A DNA stretch of 64,000 nt from Jiella flava (GTDB lineage Bacteria; Pseudomonadota; Alphaproteobacteria; Rhizobiales; Rhizobiaceae). A program made the translations under genes and the position numbers. The stretch lies in NCBI RefSeq assembly GCF_017349315.1, contig NZ_JAFMPP010000001.1, positions 62,001-126,000 on the forward strand, read 5' to 3'. The notes under the pieces are model-generated. The model was not told where the DNA came from. It did not search any database and saw only the letters and a program-made list of their open reading frames with translations. Of this stretch, positions 48,128-57,929 are shown one piece after another (position 1 is the stretch's first letter; the number at the start of each line of letters is the position of its first letter).

Positions 48128-48645
48128 GCGACGACACGATGGCCAGCGCCTCGCCAGAGCCGCGCCTCACCCATATCGACGCCGACGGCAAGGCGGCGAT
48201 GGTCGATGTCGGTGATAAGGCGGAAACGGTTCGGATCGCTGAGGCCGAAGGGCTCGTGCGCATGCAGCCGGAAACGCTCGCCCTCATCGAGCGCAAGGAA
48301 GCGGTCAAGGGCGATGTCGTCGGCGTCGCGCGGCTCGCCGGTATCATGGCGGCCAAACGCACCCACGAGCTCATCCCCCTCTGCCATCCGCTGATGCTGT
48401 CGAAGATCGGCGTCGAGATCACGGCGGAGCCCGCTTTGCCTGGCCTGCGCGTCACCGCGACGGCAAAGCTCACCGGCCGTACCGGCGTCGAGATGGAGGC
48501 GCTGACCGCCGTCTCCGTCGCCTGCCTCACCATCTACGACATGGCCAAGGCCGTCGACCGGTCGATGGAGATCACTGGCATTCGCCTGCTGGCCAAATCC
48601 GGGGGCCGCTCCGGCGACTTTCGCGCCAAAGAGAACGGCCGATGA
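48124..48645 (+). CDS. moaC: Cyclic pyranopterin monophosphate synthase MoaC
   Basis: A 173-residue enzyme of molybdenum cofactor synthesis. Evidence: [34 protein letters not shown], and [20 protein letters not shown] with the [12 protein letters not shown] segment; the invariant Lys and His residues are in place. Overlaps trpC and moeA by 4 bp each. The mix of tryptophan and Moco genes in one operon is usual for this order of bacteria. Confidence 0.98.
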   Translation: MSDDTMASASPEPRLTHIDADGKAAMVDVGDKAETVRIAEAEGLVRMQPETLALIERKEAVKGDVVGVARLAGIMAAKRTHELIPLCHPLMLSKIGVEITAEPALPGLRVTATAKLTGRTGVEMEALTAVSVACLTIYDMAKAVDRSMEITGIRLLAKSGGRSGDFRAKENGR

Positions 48646-49847
48646 TTTCCGTCGATGAGGCCCACCGCCGGCTCGTCGAAGCCGCCCGCCCGATCCGCCG
48701 CACCGTTTGCGTGCCGCTGCGCGAAGCGGCAGGCCGCGTCTTGGCCGAAGACGTTCTCGCCACGCGCACCCAGCCGGGCTTCGATGCCTCGGCGATGGAT
48801 GGCTATGCGTTGCAGGCGACCGATTGCCAGGCGCCGTTTCAGCCTCTGATGGTCATTGGCGAATCGGCCGCCGGCCGTGGCTTTGACGGCGCAGTCGGCC
48901 CCGGCGAGGCGGTCCGCATCTTCACCGGTGCTCCTCTGCCTCAGGGCGCCGACGCAGTGCTCATCCAGGAAGATGCCGAGCGGCGCGACGACGGCTCGCT
49001 CCTGCCCCAGGAAGCGGTGACAAAAGGCCAGCATGTGCGCCCGGCAGGCATCGACTTTGCCGCCGGCCGCAGATTGCTGGAAACCGGTCTCCGGTTGTCG
49101 CCCGGTGCCGTCGCGCTCGCCGCGAGCGGTGGCCATCCACAGCTCCGCGTCCTCGACCGGCCAAAGGTCGCGGTGCTGGCGACGGGCGACGAGTTGGTCG
49201 AGCCCGGCGCCGCGATCGGCCCATCGCAAATCATCGCCTCGAACGGCTACGGCGTTGCCGCTCTGGTCGAAGCCGCCGGCGGAACGATTATCGATTGCGG
49301 CATCGCCCGCGACCGCGAAGACGAGATCGCCAGCCATCTCGATCGGGCCCTAGCCGAGGGCTGCGATTGCTTCGTGACGATCGGCGGCGCCTCGGTCGGC
49401 GACCACGATCTGATCGGCAAAGTGTTTGCGGCGCGCAAGGTCGACATCGCCTTCCTGAAGGTCGCGATGCGCCCCGGCAAACCCCTAATGGCCGGCCGGA
49501 TCGGCGACATGCGCCTGGTCGGCCTGCCGGGCAATCCGGCCTCCTCGATGGTCGCCGCGACACTGTTTCTCGCCCCGCTGGTGCGCCGGCTCGCCGGTCG
49601 GCCGGACCGTCCGCTGACCCGCGCCGCGATCCTCGGCGCCGACGTTCCCGCCAATGGCCAGCGGACGGATTTCATGCGGTCTTTGGCGACGACGCGGGAC
49701 GACGGCACGATCGTCGTCACACCGCTGCCGCGTCAGGACTCCTCACTGCTTTCGATCTACGCTGCCGCCAACGCCCTGTTGATGCGGGCACCGGATGCGC
49801 AATCCGCAAGGGCCGGCGCGCCGTGCCGGATTATCGATCTCGCCTAA
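48642..49847 (+). CDS. moeA: Molybdopterin molybdenumtransferase MoeA
   Basis: A 401-residue enzyme inserting molybdate into adenylated molybdopterin. Evidence: [83 protein letters not shown] and [12 protein letters not shown]. Last gene of the operon. In relatives lexA or a similar gene often follows; here a HAD phosphatase does. Confidence 0.97.
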   Translation: MISVDEAHRRLVEAARPIRRTVCVPLREAAGRVLAEDVLATRTQPGFDASAMDGYALQATDCQAPFQPLMVIGESAAGRGFDGAVGPGEAVRIFTGAPLPQGADAVLIQEDAERRDDGSLLPQEAVTKGQHVRPAGIDFAAGRRLLETGLRLSPGAVALAASGGHPQLRVLDRPKVAVLATGDELVEPGAAIGPSQIIASNGYGVAALVEAAGGTIIDCGIARDREDEIASHLDRALAEGCDCFVTIGGASVGDHDLIGKVFAARKVDIAFLKVAMRPGKPLMAGRIGDMRLVGLPGNPASSMVAATLFLAPLVRRLAGRPDRPLTRAAILGADVPANGQRTDFMRSLATTRDDGTIVVTPLPRQDSSLLSIYAAANALLMRAPDAQSARAGAPCRIIDLA

Positions 49848-49958
49848 CGCGGGCTCTGCAGGGACCGTTGCGGTGAGCGCATTGCCGGCCTGCCATGGAA
49901 GCGTCGTATCGCTCCCATATGTTCGGCTTCATCAGTGATGAATCAGCCGGAGACCGTG

Positions 49959-50633
49959 ATGCGGACGCGCCCTGCCTTCCTTTTTGACCTCGATGGCACG
50001 CTGGTCGACAGCGTCTACCAGCACGTCCTGTCCTGGAAGGACGCCCTCGACGCCGAAGGCATCACGCTTTCGGTCTGGCGGATCCATCGGAAGATCGGCA
50101 TGAGCGGCGGCCTGTTCACCAATCAACTTTTGCGCGAAGTCGGCCGCGAGATCACCGAGGAGCGGCGCGAACGGCTGCGCCAGCTCCATGCTGAGGCCTA
50201 TCAGACTCATTCGAAAAGCGTCGTGCCGCTGCCCGGCGCGCGCGAACTCCTCGATACGCTGACACGGGAAAAGATCGCCTGGGCAATCGCCACCAGCGGA
50301 CGCATGGAAACGGCCAAGCACAATCTCGACCGGCTCGGCATCGATCCGGACGAAATCCCGGTCGTCACCCGCGATGCGGTGACCTATGCCAAGCCGGAGC
50401 CAGATCTTTTCATCGCGGCGGCCGAACGGCTCTCGGTGCCGACCGAAGGCGCGATGGTGATTGGCGATTCAATCTGGGACATGCTGGCGGCAAGGCGCTG
50501 CCGCGCTCTTGGCGTCGGGCTGTTGTCCGGCGGTTATGGCGAAGAGGAACTCGACCGGGCTGGCGCCTTCCGCGTCTATGAAGACCCGGCCGACATGCTC
50601 GACCATCTCGACGAGGTCGGTGGCCGGTCTTAA
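49959..50633 (+). CDS. HAD superfamily hydrolase (phosphoglycolate-phosphatase-like)
   Basis: A 224-residue phosphatase. Motif I DLDGTLVDS (catalytic Asp) is at residue 9, motif II is the ATSGR segment, the Lys of motif III is in YAKPEPDLFI, and motif IV is VIGDSIWDM. The helical cap lies between residues 20 and 90. The start at 49959 has GGAG 6 bp upstream; an ATG at 49935 would add eight residues. Substrate unknown. It follows moeA by 111 bp. Confidence 0.88.
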   Translation: MRTRPAFLFDLDGTLVDSVYQHVLSWKDALDAEGITLSVWRIHRKIGMSGGLFTNQLLREVGREITEERRERLRQLHAEAYQTHSKSVVPLPGARELLDTLTREKIAWAIATSGRMETAKHNLDRLGIDPDEIPVVTRDAVTYAKPEPDLFIAAAERLSVPTEGAMVIGDSIWDMLAARRCRALGVGLLSGGYGEEELDRAGAFRVYEDPADMLDHLDEVGGRS

Positions 50634-50672
50634 GACTGGCCCCGCTCGCCATCAAACGCGTTGCAACAAACG

Positions 50673-51671
50673 TCAGGCGACGCCGAGACGCAGCAGATCG
50701 TGCAGATGGACGATGCCGACGGGCCGGCCCTCGCGCACGACCATCATGGCGGTGATATTGCCGGCATTGATCATTTCCAGGGCCGCCGCGGCCAGCATAT
50801 CAGGCTTGATCGTTTTCGGAGCAGGCGTCATGACCTGATCGACCGTTCGGGCCAGCAGACCAGCATCGAGGTGGCGGCGGAGATCGCCGTCCGTGATCAT
50901 GCCTTTCAGCCGACCATCCTCGCCGACCACGCCGACGCAGCCGAAGCCCTTGCGTGAGATGGTGATGATCGCCTCCGCCATCAGCGTCCCGGACGCCACC
51001 AGCGGCATCGCCTCGCCGGTATGCATGATGTCGGCGACATGCTTCAGGCTCGCGCCAAGCTGGCCGCCCGGATGAAAGACGTGGAAGTCGTCGGGCGTAA
51101 AGCCTCGGCGCTCCAGAAGAGCGACGGCGAGCGCATCGCCCATGACCAGCTGCATGGTCGACGACGAGGTCGGTGCGAGGCCGAGCGGGCACGCTTCGGT
51201 TGCGCGTGGCAACAAAAGGGTTTCGTCCGCCTCCCGGCCAAGCGTCGATTCCGGCCGCGAGGTCACCGCGATCAGCGGAATGCGAAAGCGCCGGGAATAG
51301 GCGACGATGCCCTGCAGCTCTGCCGTCTCGCCGGACCAGGACATGGCCAGGATCGCATCGTCCTTGCCGATCATGCCGAGGTCGCCGTGATTGGCCTCCG
51401 ACGGATGCACGAAAAAAGAGGGGGTGCCGGTCGAGGCGAAGGTCGCAGCGATCTTCGAGCCGATATGCCCGCTTTTGCCGACGCCTGTGACGATCAGACG
51501 GCCTGAGACGGCACTGATCAGATCGAGCGCCCGCTCGAAGCTCGCCGCCATGTCTGTTTTCAAAAGAGCTGCCAGTGCCTTCAGAGCATCGATTTCGGTC
51601 TCGATGGTGCGCGCAGCAGAGCTTGACGCAGAGAGATCGGCAGCAAAGCGATTGGCAATAGTCGTGGACAT
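50673..51671 (-). CDS. kdsD: Arabinose-5-phosphate isomerase (KdsD/KpsF)
   Basis: A 332-residue protein with an SIS domain (VTGVGKSGHIGSKIAATFAS, HPSEANHGDLGM, ATSRPESTLGREAD) and a C-terminal pair of CBS domains (about 205-330). It converts ribulose 5-phosphate to arabinose 5-phosphate, the substrate of KdsA, for Kdo and lipopolysaccharide. It is isolated on the minus strand. Confidence 0.95.
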   Translation of the reverse strand: MSTTIANRFAADLSASSSAARTIETEIDALKALAALLKTDMAASFERALDLISAVSGRLIVTGVGKSGHIGSKIAATFASTGTPSFFVHPSEANHGDLGMIGKDDAILAMSWSGETAELQGIVAYSRRFRIPLIAVTSRPESTLGREADETLLLPRATEACPLGLAPTSSSTMQLVMGDALAVALLERRGFTPDDFHVFHPGGQLGASLKHVADIMHTGEAMPLVASGTLMAEAIITISRKGFGCVGVVGEDGRLKGMITDGDLRRHLDAGLLARTVDQVMTPAPKTIKPDMLAAAALEMINAGNITAMMVVREGRPVGIVHLHDLLRLGVA

Positions 51672-51934
51672 GGTGGTCTTCTCTTCGTGGCCGGGCGATG
51701 AGGAAATTTCTTAGGCAGGTCATCCTTCGAACGACGACCTGTGAAGCTATCTGACGCAAACGTGACCTTATCGGGACCAGAAGCGAGATTCCTGTTTCGC
51801 GCAACCACCACAAGGTAGCTTCTCGCCCGATCAGTGTCCGATTTGTCACAATCGGTCAGGACAACAGACTAGAGTGCTCCCACCTCGCTGGATGTGGGAT
51901 CGTTCTTTAACAGACCGCTGGGCGCGCGAACATC

Positions 51935-53755
51935 ATGAGAGATCGGGCAGGACGGACCGTCACGCGACTGCTGCTCGGGGCGGCAGGGGCGGCTGCGACC
52001 GTGTCGGTGTCCGTCGCGCTGGCGCAGACAATGTCCGACGGCCAATTGCGCCAGACCGTCGATGAATCGCCGACCACCCTGCGCCTGGCCGATCCTTATG
52101 CCGATCTGATCCGACAGCTCGGGGCCTATGATGAGCGCAATCCCGTGGCACCGAGCGATCAGGGTAAGAACCCCGAGACGCTGCGTCAGATCCCGACGCC
52201 GAGAGACGACGCTGCAGACGGCGACGGCACATCATCGCCGACGACGGGACCGGATGTCCAGGCGCCGCCGAAAACCACCTTCAACCTCCTCGACGGCACC
52301 TCGACCCTGGCGCCGCTCGACGACGGAACCAGCCTGCCCGCCCAACGCACCAATCGGGCACAAACGCCATCGACGCGGCTCGACCAGGAGCGCACGGGCG
52401 GCGTGACGCCCGGTGACGACCAGACACCCGCGAACGAAACCTCCCGCCCGGATCGGCAGACGGTGGCCGATCGCGCCCGCTCCGGCGCGCTGCCGCAGCC
52501 CTCCAATCCAACGCTCGGCGTCGGAATTACCGGCGAGACCCTGCCGGCCAGCTCGGCGTTGCGGACCAATCAAGCGGCGGAAGCCCTCGATCGCGCCCGG
52601 CGGCTGAAAAAGGCGGGCGACGACGACCCGTTCGGCCCGGTCGGCATTCGCGTCGGCAGCTCCGTCCTCTATCCGGAACTGATCCAGACCCTGGGCGTCA
52701 GCAACAACATCGACAACGATCAAAAGCGCGCCGAAGGCGCGTTTTCCGAAACGGTCCTGTCGTCCCGGCTCGTCTCGGACTGGTCGAGCAACGCGGCCGA
52801 GTTCAACACCCGGCTTGCCTATCGACGCAACTTTGCCGGCGATACGCCGTCCGACCCCAGCGCCAGCGCCGACGGGCGGTTGCGCCTCGACATCTCCCAT
52901 CAGACGACCGCCACCTTGCGCGGCGCGATCGACTATCAGCGCGAAGATTATTCCGACGTGTTCAATTCCGGCACGAGCGGCACGTCCGATACCGGCAAGG
53001 CCGACATTTTCAGCGGCTCGCTTGCCGGCGAGGTTTCGCACGACTTCAACCCGATCAGCGTCACCGGCACCCTGACGGCGGCACGCAAAAGCTATTCCAA
53101 CCTGCCGGCCGGAAGCGCCGACGACGACTACACCACCCTGACGGCAGCGCTGCGCACCGGCTTCAACGTCTCCCCGACGCTCAAGCCGTTCGTCGAGGCG
53201 AGCGCCAGCCGGCGGACTTTTGATGACGCCGATCCGCTCGGCGCCACCGGTCCCGACCGCAATGCCTGGCTGCCGGCGCTGCGGACCGGCGTCGCCGTCG
53301 ACATCACCGAGAAACTACGGGGCGAATTGGCTCTCGGCTATGCTTGGCGAATCTCTGACGACAAGAGTGTTCCCCGCATCGGCGCGCCGACGCTCGACGC
53401 CAATCTGGTCTGGTCGCCCCACCGTGGCACCGACCTCACCCTTGCCGCGCGCACCAGCTTCGAGCCCGACCTCAACGGCCGATCGGCCTCGACCACCTAC
53501 GACACCTCGCTCGCCCTCGCCCACACCCTGAATGCGCGCACGACGCTGACCGCCGCGGCGCGGCTGTCCTACGAGAATTCAACGATCGAGGATAACGACA
53601 AGCTGCTGCTGTCGGGCGAGGCCGGCTTCACCTATTGGCTCAACCGGCAAATGGCCTTCAACGCCTCCTACGAGCACCGCCGCGCCTTGGCGGTGCTGCC
53701 AGGCAATCGCTACAGCGCCGATACCGTCAAGCTGGGCGTGACGCTGCAGCGCTGA
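51935..53755 (+). CDS. Exported outer-membrane beta-barrel protein (BBP2-like)
   Basis: A 606-residue protein with a signal peptide (to about residue 31, ending ALAQ). A low-complexity Pro/Thr/Asp-rich linker runs to about residue 220, then repeated beta-strand segments with alternating hydrophobic residues (residues 240-606) form the barrel, ending KLGVTLQR. The barrel resembles the outer-membrane beta-barrel families found upstream of exopolysaccharide or capsule genes. No such genes are adjacent. Upstream a short palindrome CCGATT/AATCGG (51838-51855) is visible. The N-terminal linker is variable, so the exact family is uncertain. Confidence 0.78.
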   Translation: MRDRAGRTVTRLLLGAAGAAATVSVSVALAQTMSDGQLRQTVDESPTTLRLADPYADLIRQLGAYDERNPVAPSDQGKNPETLRQIPTPRDDAADGDGTSSPTTGPDVQAPPKTTFNLLDGTSTLAPLDDGTSLPAQRTNRAQTPSTRLDQERTGGVTPGDDQTPANETSRPDRQTVADRARSGALPQPSNPTLGVGITGETLPASSALRTNQAAEALDRARRLKKAGDDDPFGPVGIRVGSSVLYPELIQTLGVSNNIDNDQKRAEGAFSETVLSSRLVSDWSSNAAEFNTRLAYRRNFAGDTPSDPSASADGRLRLDISHQTTATLRGAIDYQREDYSDVFNSGTSGTSDTGKADIFSGSLAGEVSHDFNPISVTGTLTAARKSYSNLPAGSADDDYTTLTAALRTGFNVSPTLKPFVEASASRRTFDDADPLGATGPDRNAWLPALRTGVAVDITEKLRGELALGYAWRISDDKSVPRIGAPTLDANLVWSPHRGTDLTLAARTSFEPDLNGRSASTTYDTSLALAHTLNARTTLTAAARLSYENSTIEDNDKLLLSGEAGFTYWLNRQMAFNASYEHRRALAVLPGNRYSADTVKLGVTLQR

Positions 53756-53801
53756 TCAAAGCTCCGAAAGCCGCCGTCGCCGCCCGCCCAGGACGGCCGC
53801 G

Positions 53802-54701
53802 TCAGATCACGGCGTTGTCGGCCGGCTCAACAGTCTTCAGCAGCTTTTCCATGTTGCCGATGACCTTTTCGCGGATATCCGGCCGCCATAGGGCGAAGGC
53901 GACATTGGCTTCGATGAAGCCTTCCTTCGAGCCGCAGTCGAAGGTGCGGCCGGTGAAGGGATAGGCGGCGAAGTCCTGGGTCTCGGCGAGCTTCAGCATG
54001 CCGTCGGTGAGCTGGATCTCGTTGCCGGCGCCGCGCTCCTGGGTGGCGAGGATGTCGAAGATTTCCGGCTGCAGGATGTAACGACCGGAGATCAGATAGT
54101 TCGACGGCGCCTTCTCCGGCGCGGGCTTTTCCACCATGCTGGTGATCTTGAAGCCGTTGCCGACCGCGTCGCCCTTGCCGACGATGCCGTATTTGTGGGT
54201 CTCTTCCGGGGCACATTGCTCAACCGAGATGACGTTGCCGCCGGTCTTTTCATAAAGCGCCACCATCTCGGCGAGACAGCCCTTTTCGGCCTGCATGATC
54301 ATATCCGGCAAGAGAATGGCGAAGGGCTCATTGCCGACGAGATCACGGGCGCACCAGATCGCGTGGCCGAGGCCAAGCGGCGCCTGCTGCCGGGTGAAGC
54401 TCGCTGTGCCCGGCTTTGGCTGCAACTCGTCGAGCAGTTTCAACTCGACGGATTTGCCGCGCTCTGCCAAGGTGTTGGAGAGTTCGACCTGAATGTCGAA
54501 ATAGTCCTCGATCACGCCCTTGTTGCGGCCGGTGACGAAGATCAGATGATCGATCCCGGCTTCCTGGGCCTCATCGACGACATATTGGATGACGGGCCGA
54601 TCGACCACGGTGAGCATCTCTTTCGGGATGGCCTTTGTGGCGGGAAGAAACCGTGTGCCGAGACCGGCGACGGGAAAAACGGCTTTGCGGACCTTCTGCA
54701 T
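53802..54701 (-). CDS. galU: UTP-glucose-1-phosphate uridylyltransferase GalU
   Basis: A 299-residue enzyme making UDP-glucose for polysaccharides. Evidence: [68 protein letters not shown] and [16 protein letters not shown]. The start at 54701 matches the family N-terminus. Confidence 0.97.
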   Translation of the reverse strand: MQKVRKAVFPVAGLGTRFLPATKAIPKEMLTVVDRPVIQYVVDEAQEAGIDHLIFVTGRNKGVIEDYFDIQVELSNTLAERGKSVELKLLDELQPKPGTASFTRQQAPLGLGHAIWCARDLVGNEPFAILLPDMIMQAEKGCLAEMVALYEKTGGNVISVEQCAPEETHKYGIVGKGDAVGNGFKITSMVEKPAPEKAPSNYLISGRYILQPEIFDILATQERGAGNEIQLTDGMLKLAETQDFAAYPFTGRTFDCGSKEGFIEANVAFALWRPDIREKVIGNMEKLLKTVEPADNAVI

Positions 54702-55117
54702 CGGAAAGGCGACTCCTGGAGACTGCGACAATTCGTTCGACTCATGTTGCGACCCAAACATTTTTGCGCGCGCGGCCAAAGTCAACAGGGAGCACCGCAA
54801 ACGCGGCATAGCCAGTGATTTCGCGCGCAAGACGGCGCGGTTGGATCGGCCGAACCGACATCACGGCGACGCCGGTGGGGACGCAACGCAAGCCAGGACG
54901 AGCCAAGCCGCCAAGGCCAGACAAACCGCCGGCAAAGGCCCATAATTCTCAGAATCGACCCAAACGCGGCGCCCGGCGCGACGAAATGCCCCTGCGTTGA
55001 TCTTGGCAAAGAGACCGGGATCTTTTTGACCGAAAGAATATGGTAAACATCCCGTTAACGACTTTGCTGCAGAATTGCCTTTCTCTTGTTGAATCATGCC
55101 TGTGTGAGAGGGAAGCG
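54702..55117. other. Intergenic region, 416 bp, no gene seen
   Basis: Divergent spacer between galU and the transglycosylase gene. Short open frames lack ribosome-binding sites and family resemblance. Near 55040-55062 a run reading GGTAAACATCCCGTTAACG carries TAAA-N7-TTAA, one base from the CtrA consensus; a TTGACC -35-like hexamer lies just before it. These are short motifs and may be chance. Confidence 0.5.
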
Positions 55118-56350
55118 ATGAATCGCCAAAGGATGAGTATGACTTTCGCCCGCCTCGCCGCTATCGTCATGGCCTTCGTGCTCTGCGCGGCAACGGCGGT
55201 GCCGGCGGCAGCCGATGCCGGCTTCGTGCGATGGATCCAGAATTTCGAGACCGTCGCCGCCCAGGCCGGCGTTAGCCGCAACGTCTATCGCGCGGCCTTT
55301 GCCGGCATCACCGAACCCGATCCGGAGGTGATCGAGAAGGCGCGCTACCAGCCCGAATTCCAAGACAAGGTCTGGGACTATATCGACAACCGCGTCAATG
55401 ACGAGCAGGTTGCCAAAGGCCAGGCCGCCCGCGCCAAGCTGTCCGGGTGGCTGAGCCGGATCGAGCAGCGCTTCGGCGTCGATCGGGACATTCTGTTGGC
55501 GATCTGGTCGATGGAGACCAATTACGGCGCGATCCTCCAGCGCCAGGACGTGATGCGCAATCTGCCGCGCTCGCTGGCAACGCTCGCCTATCTCGACAAA
55601 TCGCGGGCGAGCTTTGCCCGCAAGCAGTTGATCGCCGCTCTGAAGATCGCTCAATCCGGCGACATCAAGGTCAGCGAACTGATCAGCTCCTGGGCCGGCG
55701 CGATGGGGCACACCCAGTTCATCCCGACCAGCTATCTCGCCTATAAGGTCGACATGGACGGCGACGGCCATGCCAATGTCTGGGAATCGGTGCCTGATGC
55801 TCTGGCCACCGCCGCCAACCTCCTGCATAAAAACGGTTGGGAGACCGGCCGGACCTGGGGCTACGAGGTCATCGTGCCCGCGCAGTATCGCGGCCGGCTG
55901 GAGCGTGCCAACAAGAGCATCCGACAGTGGGCGAGCCTCGGCTTTCGCCGCGCCAATGGCCGTCCCTTCCCGGATGGCGGCGAGCACGCCAATCTGCTGC
56001 GTCCGGCCGGCGACGACGGCCCGGCCTTCCTGATGACCAAGAATTTCTTCGTGCTGAAGCGCTATAATAACGCCGATAAATACGCCCTCGCCGTCGGCTT
56101 GTTGGCCGATCGTATCGGCGGCTATCCGGGTCTCGTCGTCGACTGGCCCCGGGGCTATACGCCGCTGTCGACCAACGAGCGCTACGAGTTGCAGAAGCAT
56201 CTGGCGAGCCAGGGGCTTTACGACGGCAAGATCGACGGCAAAATCGGATCGGGATCGAAAGCCGCGATCATGGCGTTGCAACAACAGGCCGGCATGCCGC
56301 AGGATGGCAATGCCTCGAAGGCACTACTCGAATTCCTGCGCAAGCGCTAA
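55118..56350 (+). CDS. Lytic murein transglycosylase (MltB-type) with peptidoglycan-binding domain
   Basis: A 410-residue exported protein: signal peptide to about residue 32 (ending PAAA), MltB-like catalytic domain (about 35-330) with the general-acid Glu in LLAIWSMETNYGAI, SWAGAMGHTQFIPTSYLAYK and GDGHANVWESVPDAL, and a C-terminal peptidoglycan-binding (PG_binding_1) domain, LQKHLASQGLYDGKIDGKIG to the end. It cleaves glycan strands. GAGAGGGA precedes the ATG at 55118. Confidence 0.94.
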   Translation: MNRQRMSMTFARLAAIVMAFVLCAATAVPAAADAGFVRWIQNFETVAAQAGVSRNVYRAAFAGITEPDPEVIEKARYQPEFQDKVWDYIDNRVNDEQVAKGQAARAKLSGWLSRIEQRFGVDRDILLAIWSMETNYGAILQRQDVMRNLPRSLATLAYLDKSRASFARKQLIAALKIAQSGDIKVSELISSWAGAMGHTQFIPTSYLAYKVDMDGDGHANVWESVPDALATAANLLHKNGWETGRTWGYEVIVPAQYRGRLERANKSIRQWASLGFRRANGRPFPDGGEHANLLRPAGDDGPAFLMTKNFFVLKRYNNADKYALAVGLLADRIGGYPGLVVDWPRGYTPLSTNERYELQKHLASQGLYDGKIDGKIGSGSKAAIMALQQQAGMPQDGNASKALLEFLRKR

Positions 56351-56439
56351 CGTCGCAAAGGACGCGGCGTTGAAACCGCTGACGATGTGAAACCGCCCCG
56401 CCGCAGCTGTAGCCCGGCGCTTGATTGGGAAAGCATGAG

Positions 56440-57825
56440 ATGGGTCCTCGCGTAAGAGGGATGCTGAAACGATGCTCGCCGCGGCGCGACCGGATCGGCG
56501 CCGTCCTGGCGAGCGCGCTCGTGCTGTTGGCCGCTCTGGCGCTGACCGACGCGCCGGCGATCGCTCAAGAACGCCCGCGGACCCTTCTCGATATGCTGTT
56601 TGGCAACGGCCTGCAGCAGCCGCGACCGGTCTACCGAATCGATCCGCGCGCCCGCGCTGCGCCGCCAGCACAGCGGCAACCCATCCGCCGCGCCCGCAAA
56701 CCGCGTCCCAAACGCCCGGCGCCCAGCGCCGCCGCTGCGCCCACCGCCCCGACGGTCGCGGAAAAGGCTGACGACGCCAAGACGGTACTCGTCGTCGGTG
56801 ACTTTCTTGCCGCGTCCCTCGCCGGCGGCCTGGAAGACGCCTATGCCGACAACGACATGGTGCGCATTCAAGCAGCCGCCAACGGCTCGTCCGGTCTGGT
56901 ACGGCAGGATCATTACGATTGGAGCCGGCAGCTCGGCCCGCTCATTCAGCAGAACAAGCCGGCGGTCGTGGTGATGATGATCGGCTCCAACGACCGCCAG
57001 CCAATCCGTTCGGCTTCGGGCACGCTGGCGCTGCGCTCGCCGGAGTGGGATACCGAATATGAGCGGCGGGTCGACGCGATCGCCAGCATCGTTCAGAAAA
57101 GCGACGTTCCACTGGTCTGGGTCGGCATGCCGCCGTTCAAGTACGACCGGATGAGCGAAGATATGGTCTTCTTCAACGACCTTTATCTTCAAGCGACAAA
57201 CAAGGTCTCCGGCGCCTTCGTCCAGGTCTGGGAGGGCTTCGTCGACGAGAATGACGGCTTCGTCTACAGCGGTCCCGGCGTGGACGGCCAGACCGTGCAG
57301 CTGCGCAATTCCGACGGCATCACGATGACCGATGCCGGCGATGCAAAGCTTGCTTTCTTCGCCAAGAAGGCGATCGACCGTTACATGGCCGGCGAGACCA
57401 GCACGGCTGTCGGTAAGATAGAGCCTGGCATGCAGCTGCCGCCGATCGCCAATGCGGCCAATGCCGTGCGCACGCCACCCATGTCGCTGGACGATCCTTC
57501 GCTTGACGGCGGCGACGCCCTGCTCGGCGGCGGCTCCGGCCCGGCTCTGACCTTGCAGACCTCACCCCGCGACAAGCTGGTGCTCACCGGTCGCGGCACC
57601 GGCCATGTTAATGGCCGGGCGGACGATTTCGCCTGGAACGACAAAGCTGGTGCGGTTGCCAGCGGCAACAATTCCATCGCTTATCGCGGCTCGCTCGATA
57701 TGAACAAGGTGCGGGCCGAGCAAGGCATCAAACCGCCGAAGCCGATGCCGTCGATCCTCGATGCGATCATGGACGACTGGGCCAAGCAGCAACAGCAGCA
57801 GCAAGACACTCCGGCCAAGCCGTAG
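56440..57825 (+). CDS. DUF459 SGNH-hydrolase-like exported protein, catalytic residues altered
   Basis: A 461-residue protein. A basic, hydrophobic N-terminus (LASALVLLAALALT) acts as a signal or anchor, followed by a Pro/Arg-rich linker and an SGNH-fold DUF459 domain (about 110-320). Block I reads VVGDFLAASL where a GDS serine is expected, block III is GSNDRQ, and the last block reads SDGITMTDAG with Thr where the DxxH histidine is expected, so a classical Ser-His pair is absent. The C-terminal 140 residues are low-complexity. Many DUF459 members show GDF, so this may be normal for the family. It may bind rather than hydrolyse envelope polysaccharide. The start could also be 56461. Confidence 0.8.
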   Translation: MGPRVRGMLKRCSPRRDRIGAVLASALVLLAALALTDAPAIAQERPRTLLDMLFGNGLQQPRPVYRIDPRARAAPPAQRQPIRRARKPRPKRPAPSAAAAPTAPTVAEKADDAKTVLVVGDFLAASLAGGLEDAYADNDMVRIQAAANGSSGLVRQDHYDWSRQLGPLIQQNKPAVVVMMIGSNDRQPIRSASGTLALRSPEWDTEYERRVDAIASIVQKSDVPLVWVGMPPFKYDRMSEDMVFFNDLYLQATNKVSGAFVQVWEGFVDENDGFVYSGPGVDGQTVQLRNSDGITMTDAGDAKLAFFAKKAIDRYMAGETSTAVGKIEPGMQLPPIANAANAVRTPPMSLDDPSLDGGDALLGGGSGPALTLQTSPRDKLVLTGRGTGHVNGRADDFAWNDKAGAVASGNNSIAYRGSLDMNKVRAEQGIKPPKPMPSILDAIMDDWAKQQQQQQDTPAKP

Positions 57826-57876
57826 GTCCGTATCCCCCAACGATTGTTCGTGGCGAGACGACCAGCCAAAAACGAT

Positions 57877-57903
57877 GAAGCCCCGCTGCATGCGGGCTGC
57901 TTC
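57877..57903 (-). terminator. Intrinsic terminator of gltD
   Basis: A stem GAAGCAGCCCGC / GCGGGGCTTC (one small bulge) read on the minus strand, followed by ATCGTTTTT. It lies 27 bp after the gltD stop. Confidence 0.75.
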
Positions 57904-57929
57904 ATAACTGTCAGCCGGCGAAGGCGCCG

